Notes under the pieces: generated by a model | Database searches by the model: none | Told to the model about the DNA's origin: nothing | What the model saw: the letters and a program-made list of their open reading frames with translations, nothing else | Position numbers and translations under genes: made by a program | Shown here: positions 17,539 to 25,899 of the stretch, piece by piece | Position numbering within the stretch: the first letter of the stretch is position 1 | How the letters are laid out: each line of letters starts with the position of its first letter | Assembly (NCBI GenBank): GCA_965238125.1 | Contig: OZ250179.1 | Coordinates: forward strand, 434,001-498,000 | DNA: 64,000 nt | Origin: UBA6623 sp965238125 | Lineage (GTDB): Bacteria; Acidobacteriota; Terriglobia; Bryobacterales; UBA6623 | Direction of reading: 5' to 3'

Positions 17539-18612
17539 TTATCGGGGGCGCGGGGCGGGGGGGATGTTCATCTCGCGCATTTTGCGAAAGACGATTTCGT
17601 CGATGAAGTTATCGGCTTCGACGGTTGGGTAGTCGGGGCCCGCGGGCTCGTTGATGACGCCGATCTGCGACGTCGCGACCTTGCCCATCGCGCGCGCCAT
17701 GACACTCGTCAGGCCCGGGGCGGCGGCGGAGACACCGCCGTCGCTCGAGACCTTCGCGACGTCCTCATCGGCGACCATGAAACGCACTTGTTCGGTCATG
17801 TCGCGTGTGGTGCCGTCGGTGAGCCGTCCCATGGCGACGAACTTCTGCGTTGCCTGCTTGCCGACCAAAACGCGATTGCGAGGGTAGAGTTCCAGGTGCG
17901 TGAGCCGTGCTCCCGAGTCGTCGAGCCGAGCGCCTTGTTCGAGCCACTTATGGAGGGTTTCGTATTCCTCGGACTCGGGAGTCATCAAGTGCCCGCCGCC
18001 GTGGGCTATGGCGAAAGTCGGTTTCTTTAGAAACAGGCTTTCCGCCGGGTTGTCGAGATCCACGCGGCGGCCTTCGTGTTCGTGGATGATCATCTTGTGA
18101 TCGGCCGCCGCGTCGTAGCCAAATAGCGACAGCTTGAAACCGTTCTTACCGGCGGGGGAGCCGTGACAGCCCGAGCCGTTGCAGCCCTTCGTCGTCAAGA
18201 TGGAAACGACGTCGCGCGAGAAGCTCACCGCCAACTCGCCGGAGCCTTGGCGGACTTCGATGGGGAACTGTTGGGTCAGGCCCGCGAACTCGACTTCGAT
18301 CGAAGCACGGCCGCCGGCTTTCGCGATCAACAACCCGCGCGCCGCGTCGACCGCAACGGTCTCGGGCCGGGCCGAGACGATGCGGGCTTCGGCCGTGACG
18401 TCGGCGGAATTGCCTTGGTCGTCGATTGCGGAGACGATGAATTGTTGCGACGCCCCGGGGCCGGCCAACGCGGGCGCGGGGGGCTCCAGGCGAAGCTCTT
18501 TCCAGGTACGGGAAGGCGTGGGCGCGGGAGGGGTCGATGTCGCGGGCGTGGGAGCCGCGAGCGTCGCGATCACAAACAAAACCGAAGCCGCGATTGGTTC
18601 GCGGATCTTCAT
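17539..18612 (-). pseudogene. PSD1-type protein, 5' part (signal, Ig-like, cytochrome-like domain)
   Basis: The 357-residue frame starts MKIREPIAASVLFVIATLAA (Sec signal), then an Ig-like Big_2 domain (LEPPAPALAGPGASQQFIVS), a planctomycete-type cytochrome-like domain with CNGSGCHG (C-x4-C-H haem-like site), FKLSLFGYDA and LHKWLEQGARLDD, a second Big_2 unit, and the beginning of DUF1549 (DNFIDEIVFRKMREMNIPP) before an early stop in APRPR. The continuation is in another frame at 17537. The expected FLRRVYLDxxGxLPTxxE segment is absent. In intact relatives this is one outer protein paired with a DUF1501 partner. Here it is probably inactive, unless the defect is an assembly error. Confidence 0.75.
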
Positions 18613-18914
18613 TACGCCTTCCGCCGAAGCCAGGTCACGGGATAACTGTCACGCGCCCTTTGCATCAAACAAAATCCGCACCCGGCCGTATCCTTCCGAG
18701 TTCATGTTACCCTGTCGCGGCCCGCAATGGATACCCCTCTCAGCCTTCAGCGGATGGAGTTGTGAGGGGAGCGACGCTGCATTGAGACAGAGTGCGCGGC
18801 CCGCTTGGCAGCGCGGACCTCCCGTGTCGAAGGTGCACGCTTTGGCTCCCCATCGTTCTCGCGGCAATCGGACGAGCACAGCCCTTGCGGTTTGACCCGG
18901 ATTGCGTCCGTCTG
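18613..18914. other. Gap of 302 bp without recognised content
   Basis: Between the PSD1 gene and the diheme cytochrome gene I see no credible coding frame, no hairpin with a T run and no copy of the repeat families. Both neighbours are on the minus strand, so a promoter for the PSD1/DUF1501/PPC genes should be here, but no clear -35/-10 pair is visible. Confidence 0.4.
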
Positions 18915-19967
18915 TCAGTCCGCGTAGGTCTCGGTAAGGTAGCGGATGATGAGTCGAAGCTCAGACTCGGTTCCCGAGAGCCCATAGCCCACCATGCGCG
19001 CCACGGTGTCACGGACTTCCAGCTCGGTAGACGGCGGGGCGTTGGCCACAGTATCCGAGCCGTGGCACAACGAGCATCGCTCTTCGAATAAGGCCCGGGC
19101 TTGTTGCGGGTCGTAGGCGGCCTCCGGGGCCGCGGGCTGCTGAACCATTTCGGAGAGCATTGCTTGGGAAGATTCCTCTTCCTGTTGCTCGGCGCGCCGC
19201 TCCTTGACTGAGCGCTGCAACTCGGGCGAGATGGCGATCAGATACGCGGTCACATGCCATTCTTCGTCTTCCGTGATTGGAGCGAGCATGGAAGAGCGCT
19301 CGGCCATGCGGCGAACGGTGGTGCGCCAACTTTGCGGAGTGCGGGGCTGGGCAAGCACGGTGCGCAGATCGTGACAGGTGATGCAGCGTTGGGCCAGAAC
19401 CTGCTGTCCTTCGTGCAACGCCTCGGGGGTGGCGAGCATAGCGAGATCATCCGGGTCGGTAACGCCGGCTACCGCCAAGTGCCGCTCGACCCGTTGGAGT
19501 GTTTCTTGCGAGAAGACGGTTCCATCGACCGCGGATGCGCGCCAGTAGGCCTCCTGAAACGCGAAGGGCGCCGAGAGCCCGATCATCAACACGGTGCAGA
19601 CCAGCAAAAAGGTCCCGAGGAAAGGCACAAGCGTTGATTCGAGGTGCTTGAAGAATCGCACGATCGCGACTTTGATGACCAGAATCGTGCCGATCGACAT
19701 TGCGAGAATGATGTGAGCGACGGTGCGGGCCGGGAATTCGATCTGATAGCTCCACAAACGGGGCACCATTTGCGACATGAAATAGAGATACATGAGGAGG
19801 TAGACCCAGCCGAGTGCGCGATGAAGCAACATGAGCGGGCGTGGTGCTTCGCTTGTATGGGTTTCATGGTCAAAGGGGTACCCCCAAAGGTGAAACATCA
19901 AGAAAGTGCTGCCGCCGCCGACAATAAGAAAGACGATACCGAGAACAGCGTTTCCCAAAGGATCCAT
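18915..19967 (-). CDS. Membrane-anchored diheme cytochrome c
   Basis: The 350-residue protein has four predicted membrane helices in its first ~165 residues (about 6-26, 44-66, 81-104 and 116-140), containing histidines (for example MFHLWGY, LLHRALGW, VAHIILA) that could bind haem b, which is speculation. The periplasmic remainder has two c-type haem sites: CITCHD and CSLCHG, each in a small cytochrome-like unit with a later Met. It likely moves electrons between the quinone pool and a soluble acceptor. It is transcribed in the same direction as the exported block downstream but is separated from it by 302 bp. I do not know a named family for the four-helix domain. Confidence 0.75.
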   Translation of the reverse strand: MDPLGNAVLGIVFLIVGGGSTFLMFHLWGYPFDHETHTSEAPRPLMLLHRALGWVYLLMYLYFMSQMVPRLWSYQIEFPARTVAHIILAMSIGTILVIKVAIVRFFKHLESTLVPFLGTFLLVCTVLMIGLSAPFAFQEAYWRASAVDGTVFSQETLQRVERHLAVAGVTDPDDLAMLATPEALHEGQQVLAQRCITCHDLRTVLAQPRTPQSWRTTVRRMAERSSMLAPITEDEEWHVTAYLIAISPELQRSVKERRAEQQEEESSQAMLSEMVQQPAAPEAAYDPQQARALFEERCSLCHGSDTVANAPPSTELEVRDTVARMVGYGLSGTESELRLIIRYLTETYAD

Positions 19968-20026
19968 AACGAGACCTCCCTGAAGAGCGCGCGACCGAAA
20001 CCGGCCGGCGCGCGGACATCGTCATT

Positions 20027-20510
20027 CTACTGAACGCTAGGGGAGGCCAAGCTGGTCTCAAGATCTACCTCGATCGGTCGATTCTCCGATGCCGACCGCA
20101 CGGCGGCCTCGATAAATGCGGCGAGTTCTCGGCGGTAGGTTTGTTCGAAACGCTCGTACTACCCTTCGTGAAGACCGTCGTCGATGACGGCGCCGCCCTG
20201 ATAGAGCGAAACGTCTCGTCGGCGCGGGTGGCGCGACTCGATCATTCCCTCCGAGCCGTGCACTTCGATGCACTCGTCGTAGCCGTAGCCGCTACGGCGG
20301 CTGAAGTCGAAGCTCGCGATTGCGCCGCTCTTGAGCCGCAGCGTGAGCGCCGCAGTATCGACATCGCCGTAATACTCGAAGCGCGGGTCGATCGAACAGG
20401 CCCCCGAGGCGAATACAGACACGGGCTCATCGCGGGCGATCCAACAAGCTAGATCGTAGGAATGCGCTCCTTTCTCGCGCAACATGCCGCCCGAATGGGA
20501 CGATTCCGAT
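20027..20510 (-). pseudogene. Gfo/Idh/MocA-type oxidoreductase, C-terminal remnant
   Basis: The frame encodes SSHSGGMLREKGAHSYDLAC and GDVDTAALTLRLKSGAIASF, then YGYDECIEVHGSEGM, the substrate domain of inositol-dehydrogenase-like enzymes. An in-frame TAG (20159-20161) follows LHEG, after which homology continues YERFEQTYRRELAAFIEAAV to a stop at 20027. The NAD-binding half is missing; upstream sequence is instead the tail of a symporter fragment. With truncation, loss of the cofactor domain and an internal stop, the gene is dead. Confidence 0.75.
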
Positions 20511-20880
20511 TGGACCGAGCAGCTTGAACAGGGCGGCGAGCAGGAAGCCTTTTTGCGCCTCGACGAGGTTCTTCGCGCCGAGTGCGCGCTGCAGAATCGA
20601 TTGATTGGTACACCAGAAGAGATTTGATTGACGTGAAGGCTTCACCATTGAGACCGATTAGGTGATGGGGCGACAAGTCGGTGAGCATCAGGGAGCCGGC
20701 GATGACACCGGCCGTCAAGCTGCGCCCGCCGAGAAAGTAAGCGTCGGAGGTTGTCATCCGATCGTTGCGGGTCTTCCAATAGGCGATCGCCGCCACCGTG
20801 AGCGTGAAGCCGAAGAAGGAGGTGACGGTCCAATACGTGGAGGTTGGTTTGGGATCGGCGGGCGGGCGATCGCCGCTGGG
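20490..20880 (-). pseudogene. Sodium:solute symporter (SSS) remnant
   Basis: Two fragments of an SSS transporter lie head to tail in different frames. The first (about 20660-20850) reads FTLTVAAIAYWKTRNDRMTT and FLGGRSLTAGVIAGSLMLTD then LIGLNGEAF, helices 1-2 of sugar-type SSS proteins. The second (20490-20624) reads NLFWCTNQSILQRALGAKNL and GFLLAALFKLLGP, a segment normally about 200 residues further on. The intervening helices are deleted, and the second fragment runs straight into the oxidoreductase remnant at about 20500. An ancestral sugar-alcohol uptake/oxidation gene pair is a reasonable inference. Confidence 0.7.
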
Positions 20881-21042
20881 GGCGGGGCATGACTCCGGCA
20901 CGCCGCGGTGCCGTCGGCGGCGTGCGACGAGGCAGCGAGCAACAGTGCAGCTGAAGATGGGCGGCCATGGTAATGTCGGGCGGCCGACATGGTAGGATGT
21001 CCACTTCGGCAAGGGTGCCGGCGGAGGAGTAACGTATTTGGG

Positions 21043-22377
21043 ATGGCTAACACGGAACAAACTCGAGGCCTTACGCCGATTCAGTGGCTGATTTGCGCGG
21101 TTGCCGCTCTCGGGTTCGCGTTCGACATCTATGAATTGCTGATGTTGCCGCTGATCGTGCGGCCGGCGTTGTTGGAGTTGGCGGACGTACGCCCGGGGAC
21201 GCCGGAATTCAACCAATGGATCGGGATGTTGTTCTTCGTCCCGGCGATCTTTGGGGGGATCTTCGGGCTGCTGGGGGGGTATCTGACCGATCGGTTGGGG
21301 CGTCGGCGGGTTTTGGTTTGGAGCATTCTGCTATATGCCTTCTCGGCCTGCGCAGCGGGATACGTGACTTCGCCGGTTTGGCTGCTGGTGTTTCGCTGCA
21401 CGACGTTCATCGGCGTGAGTGTGGAGTTCGTCGCTGCGGTGGCGTGGCTGGCGGAGCTTTTCCCGAACCCCAAGCAGCGCGAGGCCGTGCTGGGTTATAC
21501 CCAGGCCTTCTCGTCGATCGGCGGGTTGATGGTGACGGGCGCGTATTACGTGGCGGTGACTTACGCAGATTTGTTCCCGGCGATTAACGGGGCGCACGAA
21601 GCATGGCGCTACACCCTGATCTCGGGCGTGATACCGGCGATTCCATTGATTATCATTCGGCCGTTTCTGCCGGAGTCGCCGGTTTGGGCGGAGAAGAAAG
21701 CCGCCGGCACGCTAGGTAGACCGAGCCTGGGCGAGCTGTTTCGTCCCCAGTTGCGTAGAACGACACTGGTGACGACGGTGATGTATGCGTGTAGTTACGG
21801 GGCGGCGTTCGGCGCGATTCAGCACGTGCCGCGAATTGTCCCCGGGCTGGGTGAGCTGGCGGATATGGCGCGGGTGGCGATCCAGCAGACCGTAAGCGGC
21901 GTGCAGTTGTACCAGGAAATAGGCGGCTTGTTAGGCCGCTTTTTGTTGGCCGTGCTGGCGGTGCGCATTGTGGGACGGCGACGGTTGATCCGGATTTTTC
22001 AGATACCGGGGCTGGTGATTCTTCCGATCGTTTTCTTCTACGCTTCGGTCAACAGTTTGGAAATGCTGAAATGGGGCATCTTGCTGGTTGGGTTGGTTAC
22101 GGTGGCGCAATTTAGTTTTTGGGGGAATTACCTGCCGCGCGTCTATCCCACGCACTTGCGGGGGACGGGTGAGAGTTTTGCGGCTAATATTGGGGGACGG
22201 ATGTTGGGGACGTCGGCGGCGCTGGTCACGACAACGCTGGCGAACTATATGCCGGGCGGCGGGGCTCCGGAAAAGCTGGCTTATGCGGCGGGCGCGGTTG
22301 GGCTGGCGGTTTATGTGATTGGATTTGGGGCTAGTTTCTTTCTTCCGGAGCCGGCGCAAGAGGAGTTGCCGGAGTAG
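21043..22377 (+). CDS. MFS transporter
   Basis: The 444-residue protein has twelve hydrophobic segments and the MFS signature between helices 2 and 3 (GGYLTDRLGRRRVLV). The first helix LICAVAALGFAFDIYELLML with an acidic residue, and the sugar-porter-like long loop 6-7 (PESPVWAEKKAAG), resemble the metabolite:H+ symporter group (aromatic acid or sialic-acid-type transporters); the substrate cannot be told. ATG 21043 is chosen because GGAGGAG lies at 21023-21029 and the hydrophobic core begins soon after; the longer frame from 20989 adds an implausible basic stretch. It converges on nuoN. Confidence 0.85.
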   Translation: MANTEQTRGLTPIQWLICAVAALGFAFDIYELLMLPLIVRPALLELADVRPGTPEFNQWIGMLFFVPAIFGGIFGLLGGYLTDRLGRRRVLVWSILLYAFSACAAGYVTSPVWLLVFRCTTFIGVSVEFVAAVAWLAELFPNPKQREAVLGYTQAFSSIGGLMVTGAYYVAVTYADLFPAINGAHEAWRYTLISGVIPAIPLIIIRPFLPESPVWAEKKAAGTLGRPSLGELFRPQLRRTTLVTTVMYACSYGAAFGAIQHVPRIVPGLGELADMARVAIQQTVSGVQLYQEIGGLLGRFLLAVLAVRIVGRRRLIRIFQIPGLVILPIVFFYASVNSLEMLKWGILLVGLVTVAQFSFWGNYLPRVYPTHLRGTGESFAANIGGRMLGTSAALVTTTLANYMPGGGAPEKLAYAAGAVGLAVYVIGFGASFFLPEPAQEELPE

Positions 22378-22575
22378 GGGTCACGCGGGTTCGGCGGGCA
22401 GGCCTGGAGACCTGCCCCACTGGCGGTCCGAGTCGGAAGCTTGGAGAATTTCGCTCGGGGCGCGGCCGGTGGCCCCACTAACCTGAAACTTCAATTGGGG
22501 CGAGTTGAGGTAGGACAAGCTGGGAGCTTGTCCCAACTTTGAGCTAGGACCGGCACGAGTGCCGGTCGCCACCTT
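22378..22575. repeat. Convergent-gene gap with three hairpin modules
   Basis: Between the MFS gene and nuoN are: GGGCAGG-8-CCTGCCC (22396-22417, shared with 16135-16162), the perfect nine-base-pair stem GGACAAGCT-GGG-AGCTTGTCC (22513-22533) and the perfect nine-base-pair stem GACCGGCAC-GA-GTGCCGGTC (22548-22567). None has a T tract. They may end both transcripts by a factor-dependent route, or be mobile palindromes that settle between convergent genes. Confidence 0.6.
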
Positions 22576-24054
22576 CTACAGCAGTGCTTGCAAGATGGAG
22601 CCGGAGGCTAGGCCGATGAAGGGCTCGGGGTAGAGGCCGATGCCGACGGTCAGGACGCCGGTGGCGATCAGAGCGAGCTTGACGCCGCGGCTGAGTGCCA
22701 GCGTCGCCGGCTGGGGGCCGTCCTCGACCAGGAACATCACCTTGACGATGCGGAAGTAGTAATAAGCCGCCACGGCGACGTACAGGGCCGCGAAGATGGC
22801 GAGCAGATACATCTCCGCTTCGAGCAGCGCCAGGAAGATGAAGTACTTGCCGTAGAAGCCGGCCAGGGGCGGAATGCCGGCCAACGACAGCAAGAAGATC
22901 AACATCAAGACCGCGTAGCCGGGGTGGCGCGAGACCAGGCCGGAAAGATCTTCGATCTCTTCGGCGGCTTCCTCGTCCCGGCGCATTGCCGTGATCAGCG
23001 CGAAGGCCCCGAAGTTCATCACCATGTAGGCCAGCAGGTAGAGCGCAACTCCCTGCAAGCCGGTTTCATTGAGCGCGACCAAGCCGAGCAAAATGTAACC
23101 GGCGTGGGCGATCGAACTGTAGGCCAGCAGGCGTTTCAAATTCGTCTGCGTGACGGCGGCCAAATTGCCCAGCGTCATCGTCGCCAATCCCACAGCGCCG
23201 AGCAGCGGCACCCAGAGCTCATGCGCGTCGATGAAGGGAACCAGGAAGATCCGCAACAACAGGGCGAACGACGCTGCTTTGGACGCCACCGACACATGGG
23301 CGGTGACGGGCGTGGGGGCGCCCTCATACGCATCCGGCGCCCACATGTGGAAGGGGACGGCGGAGATCTTGAAAAGCAGACCGACCGAAGTCGTGATCAG
23401 CGCCAAGATCAGCATCGGGTCGTCGGCGGGGCGCTCGGCGACGGCCGCGGCGATATTGCGCAGTAGGGTCGAGCCGCTCATGCCGTAAAGAATCGAAAAG
23501 CCGTAGGCCAGCAAGCCGCTCGAAAAGGCTCCCAGGATCAGGTATTTGATCGCCGCTTCATTCGAGCGCTTTTCGTTGCGCAGGAAGCCGACCATTACGT
23601 AGAAACTCAGCGCCATCAGTTCCAAGCCGATGAAGAGCGTGACGAGCTCCATGCCCTGCGCCAGAATCGCCATCCCCGCCTGCGCAAAGAGCAGCAACGC
23701 GTAGTATTCACCGCGATGCTCCCCCTCGTTTTCGAGATAGCGGACCGAGATAATGATTGCCAGAACCGTCGAGACGACGAAAAGACCGTTGAAGAAGACC
23801 GAAAACGGATCAATGACAATCGATCCGCTAAGCCCGGAGCGCTCGAGCAGATTGTTCGCCGTCAGGTCGCCGTGGTGCTGCAAGATGGCGAAACCCACGA
23901 AGAGCTCGGCAATGAGAGCCGTGACGGCGTTGAGCCAACGCATCGCGCGGTCGCGGATCAGGAAATCCGTCAGCAGAATGCCCAGCCCAAACAGGCAAAG
24001 CAGAATGACCGGCTTCAGGACGAAGAAGTCGGTTTCCGTAAACGACAGATTCAT
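22576..24054 (-). CDS. nuoN: NADH-quinone oxidoreductase subunit N
   Basis: NuoN is one of the three antiporter-like membrane subunits of complex I. The 492-residue protein has about fourteen hydrophobic helices, the phrase LVTLFIGLELMALSFYVMVG (key membrane Glu), KYLILGAFSSGLLAYGFSIL and KISAVPFHMWAPDAYEGAPT with proton-path Lys/His, and SLAGIPPLAGFYGKYFIFLA. It ends the nuo cluster. Its ATG (24054) overlaps the nuoM stop by four bases (ATGA), pointing to translational coupling. Confidence 0.95.
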   Translation of the reverse strand: MNLSFTETDFFVLKPVILLCLFGLGILLTDFLIRDRAMRWLNAVTALIAELFVGFAILQHHGDLTANNLLERSGLSGSIVIDPFSVFFNGLFVVSTVLAIIISVRYLENEGEHRGEYYALLLFAQAGMAILAQGMELVTLFIGLELMALSFYVMVGFLRNEKRSNEAAIKYLILGAFSSGLLAYGFSILYGMSGSTLLRNIAAAVAERPADDPMLILALITTSVGLLFKISAVPFHMWAPDAYEGAPTPVTAHVSVASKAASFALLLRIFLVPFIDAHELWVPLLGAVGLATMTLGNLAAVTQTNLKRLLAYSSIAHAGYILLGLVALNETGLQGVALYLLAYMVMNFGAFALITAMRRDEEAAEEIEDLSGLVSRHPGYAVLMLIFLLSLAGIPPLAGFYGKYFIFLALLEAEMYLLAIFAALYVAVAAYYYFRIVKVMFLVEDGPQPATLALSRGVKLALIATGVLTVGIGLYPEPFIGLASGSILQALL

Positions 24055-25625
24055 GGTTTTCCTACATCCGAGCCGGTCAAGCGGGCGACGGCGGTGCTCG
24101 CATCGAGCGGATTCGGCAAGCCGTTTCGCGAGAAGTAGTCGGGATCAACCCGCTCGACGACCTTCGCCACCGGCTTTTCGAGAATCTCGAAATACGGCTT
24201 GGGGTAAAGTCCGATCCAGAAGCACCACAGAACCAGCGGCACGGTCACACAGATTTCGCGCAGGTTCATGTCCTTCAACTCTTCGTTCTTGGGGTTGGTG
24301 ATCGGCCCCAGCATCGTCCGTTGGAACAGCCAGAGCAAGTAGGCCGCTCCGAGAACGATGCCGAGCACGGCGAACCCCGCCCAGTAGACGTTCTTCTCGA
24401 AAACTCCGCGCAGGATCGTGAACTCGCCGATGAAGCCGTTCAGCCCGGGCATGCCGGCTGAGGCGAGCATCGTAATGCCAAAGATGACGGTGAAGATCGG
24501 CATGCGGTTCGCTAATCCGCCGTAATCGGCGATGGCTCGCGTGTGGCGCTGTTCGTAGACAATGCCGACGATCAAGAAGAGAAGAGGCGTCGAGATGCCG
24601 TGGTTGATGCCTTGCAGCACCCCGCCCGCGATGCCGTTGGGGTTGAGGGCGATCAGTCCCAGCGTGCAAAACCCCAAGTGGCTGACCGAGGAATAGGCGA
24701 CCAACCTTTTCCAGTCTTTCTGCATCAAGGAGACCAGCGCGCCGTAGACGATGGCGATGATCGACAGCCAGGCGATGATTTGCACGGTCTGATCATCGGT
24801 CGCCGCGCCGGGGAAGAGCGGAATCGAGAAGCGCACCATGCCGTACAGCCCCATCTTCAACAGAATGCCGGCCAGGATGACTGACCCCGCCGTGGGCGCC
24901 TCGGTATGGGCGTCCGGCAGCCAAGTATGCACGGGGAACATCGGCACCTTGATGGCGAAGGCGATGAAGAATCCCCAGAAAAGCCAGATCTGCATTTCCG
25001 GCGAGATGATCGTGACCTTCATTAAGTCATCGAGCGCGAAGCTGTAGAAACCGAACTGCTCGAAGTGCTTGTAGTAAAGCGCCAGCATCGCCAGCAACAT
25101 CAGCACCGAACCGGCCAGCGTGTAGAGGAAGAACTTGATCGCCGCGTAGAGTCGCCGTTCGCCGCCCCAAATCCCGATGATGAAGTACATCGGCACCAGC
25201 ATGATCTCCCAAAACACGTAGAACAAAAACACGTCCAACGCGAAGAACACCCCCAGCATCGTCGCCTGCAACAGCAGGAACATGGCGTAGTATTCCTTGA
25301 GGCGCTCTTCGATCGCCGACCAGGAGTAGAGAATCGACAAGAAGCCGATAACTGTGGTCAGCATCGTCAAGAGAAGGCTGATGCCGTCGAGGCCGAGCGA
25401 GTAGTGCACGCCGAGCGAGGGTATCCATTCGACCTTTTCGATGAACTGGTATTCGGCGACCGAGGAGTCAAACCAGAACACCAGCGGCAGCGAAACCAGG
25501 AACCCGAGGAAGCCGATGATGTTGGCGACCCAGCGAATGAGCTGCTTATTCTCCTTGGGGAGAAGGAACAAGATAAACATGCCCACCAGCGGGGTGAGCC
25601 AAACAATGCTAAGGATATGTGTCAT
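24051..25625 (-). CDS. nuoM: NADH-quinone oxidoreductase subunit M
   Basis: The 524-residue antiporter-like subunit has the expected WEIMLVPMYFIIGIWGGERR (conserved Glu near the start of the half-channel), KVPMFPVHTWLPDAHTEAPT (Lys/His path), GSVILAGILLKMGLYG and AGMPGLNGFIGEF. A C-terminal cytoplasmic extension of about 30 residues after LEKPVAKVVERVDPDYF is not conserved. It is separated from nuoL by 274 bases filled by a composite repeat, so its ribosome binding site is whatever follows that repeat. Confidence 0.95.
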   Translation of the reverse strand: MTHILSIVWLTPLVGMFILFLLPKENKQLIRWVANIIGFLGFLVSLPLVFWFDSSVAEYQFIEKVEWIPSLGVHYSLGLDGISLLLTMLTTVIGFLSILYSWSAIEERLKEYYAMFLLLQATMLGVFFALDVFLFYVFWEIMLVPMYFIIGIWGGERRLYAAIKFFLYTLAGSVLMLLAMLALYYKHFEQFGFYSFALDDLMKVTIISPEMQIWLFWGFFIAFAIKVPMFPVHTWLPDAHTEAPTAGSVILAGILLKMGLYGMVRFSIPLFPGAATDDQTVQIIAWLSIIAIVYGALVSLMQKDWKRLVAYSSVSHLGFCTLGLIALNPNGIAGGVLQGINHGISTPLLFLIVGIVYEQRHTRAIADYGGLANRMPIFTVIFGITMLASAGMPGLNGFIGEFTILRGVFEKNVYWAGFAVLGIVLGAAYLLWLFQRTMLGPITNPKNEELKDMNLREICVTVPLVLWCFWIGLYPKPYFEILEKPVAKVVERVDPDYFSRNGLPNPLDASTAVARLTGSDVGKP

Positions 25626-25663
25626 CGTCTTTGCCGATTCGTTAAAAACGCGTCACGGGCCAC

Positions 25664-25887
25664 GAAAAAGGGGGAAGGTTCGCTCCGCGCCAAGCAGGCT
25701 GCTGGTTTCCATGAAAACGCGGTATTAATAAGACCGCGATGAAAATTCGTTGCGATCGAGCCGTTTGAACCAGACATGTCGGCACGAATGCCGACACGGC
25801 ACGCAAGAGTGCGTGCGCCACGTCGAACGGAGTGAAACATAGAATACATTTGGAAGCGGATTTTCGGAAGAGTCCCCATTTTTTCGC
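25664..25887 (+). repeat. Composite repeat, long form (copy 3), between nuoL and nuoM
   Basis: The left end GAAAAAGGGGGAAGGTTCGC and CTCCGCGCC is followed by GTTTCCATGAAAACGCGGT (25708-25726), a hairpin GTCGGCACGAATGCCGAC (25780-25797), GGATTTTCGGAAGAGTCCCC (25858-25877) and the terminal ATTTTTTCGC. The direct match of left and right modules to copies 1 and 4 defines it. It fills the gap between two operon genes that are usually adjacent. Confidence 0.7.
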
Positions 25888-25899
25888 TTGCTTTGGCGT

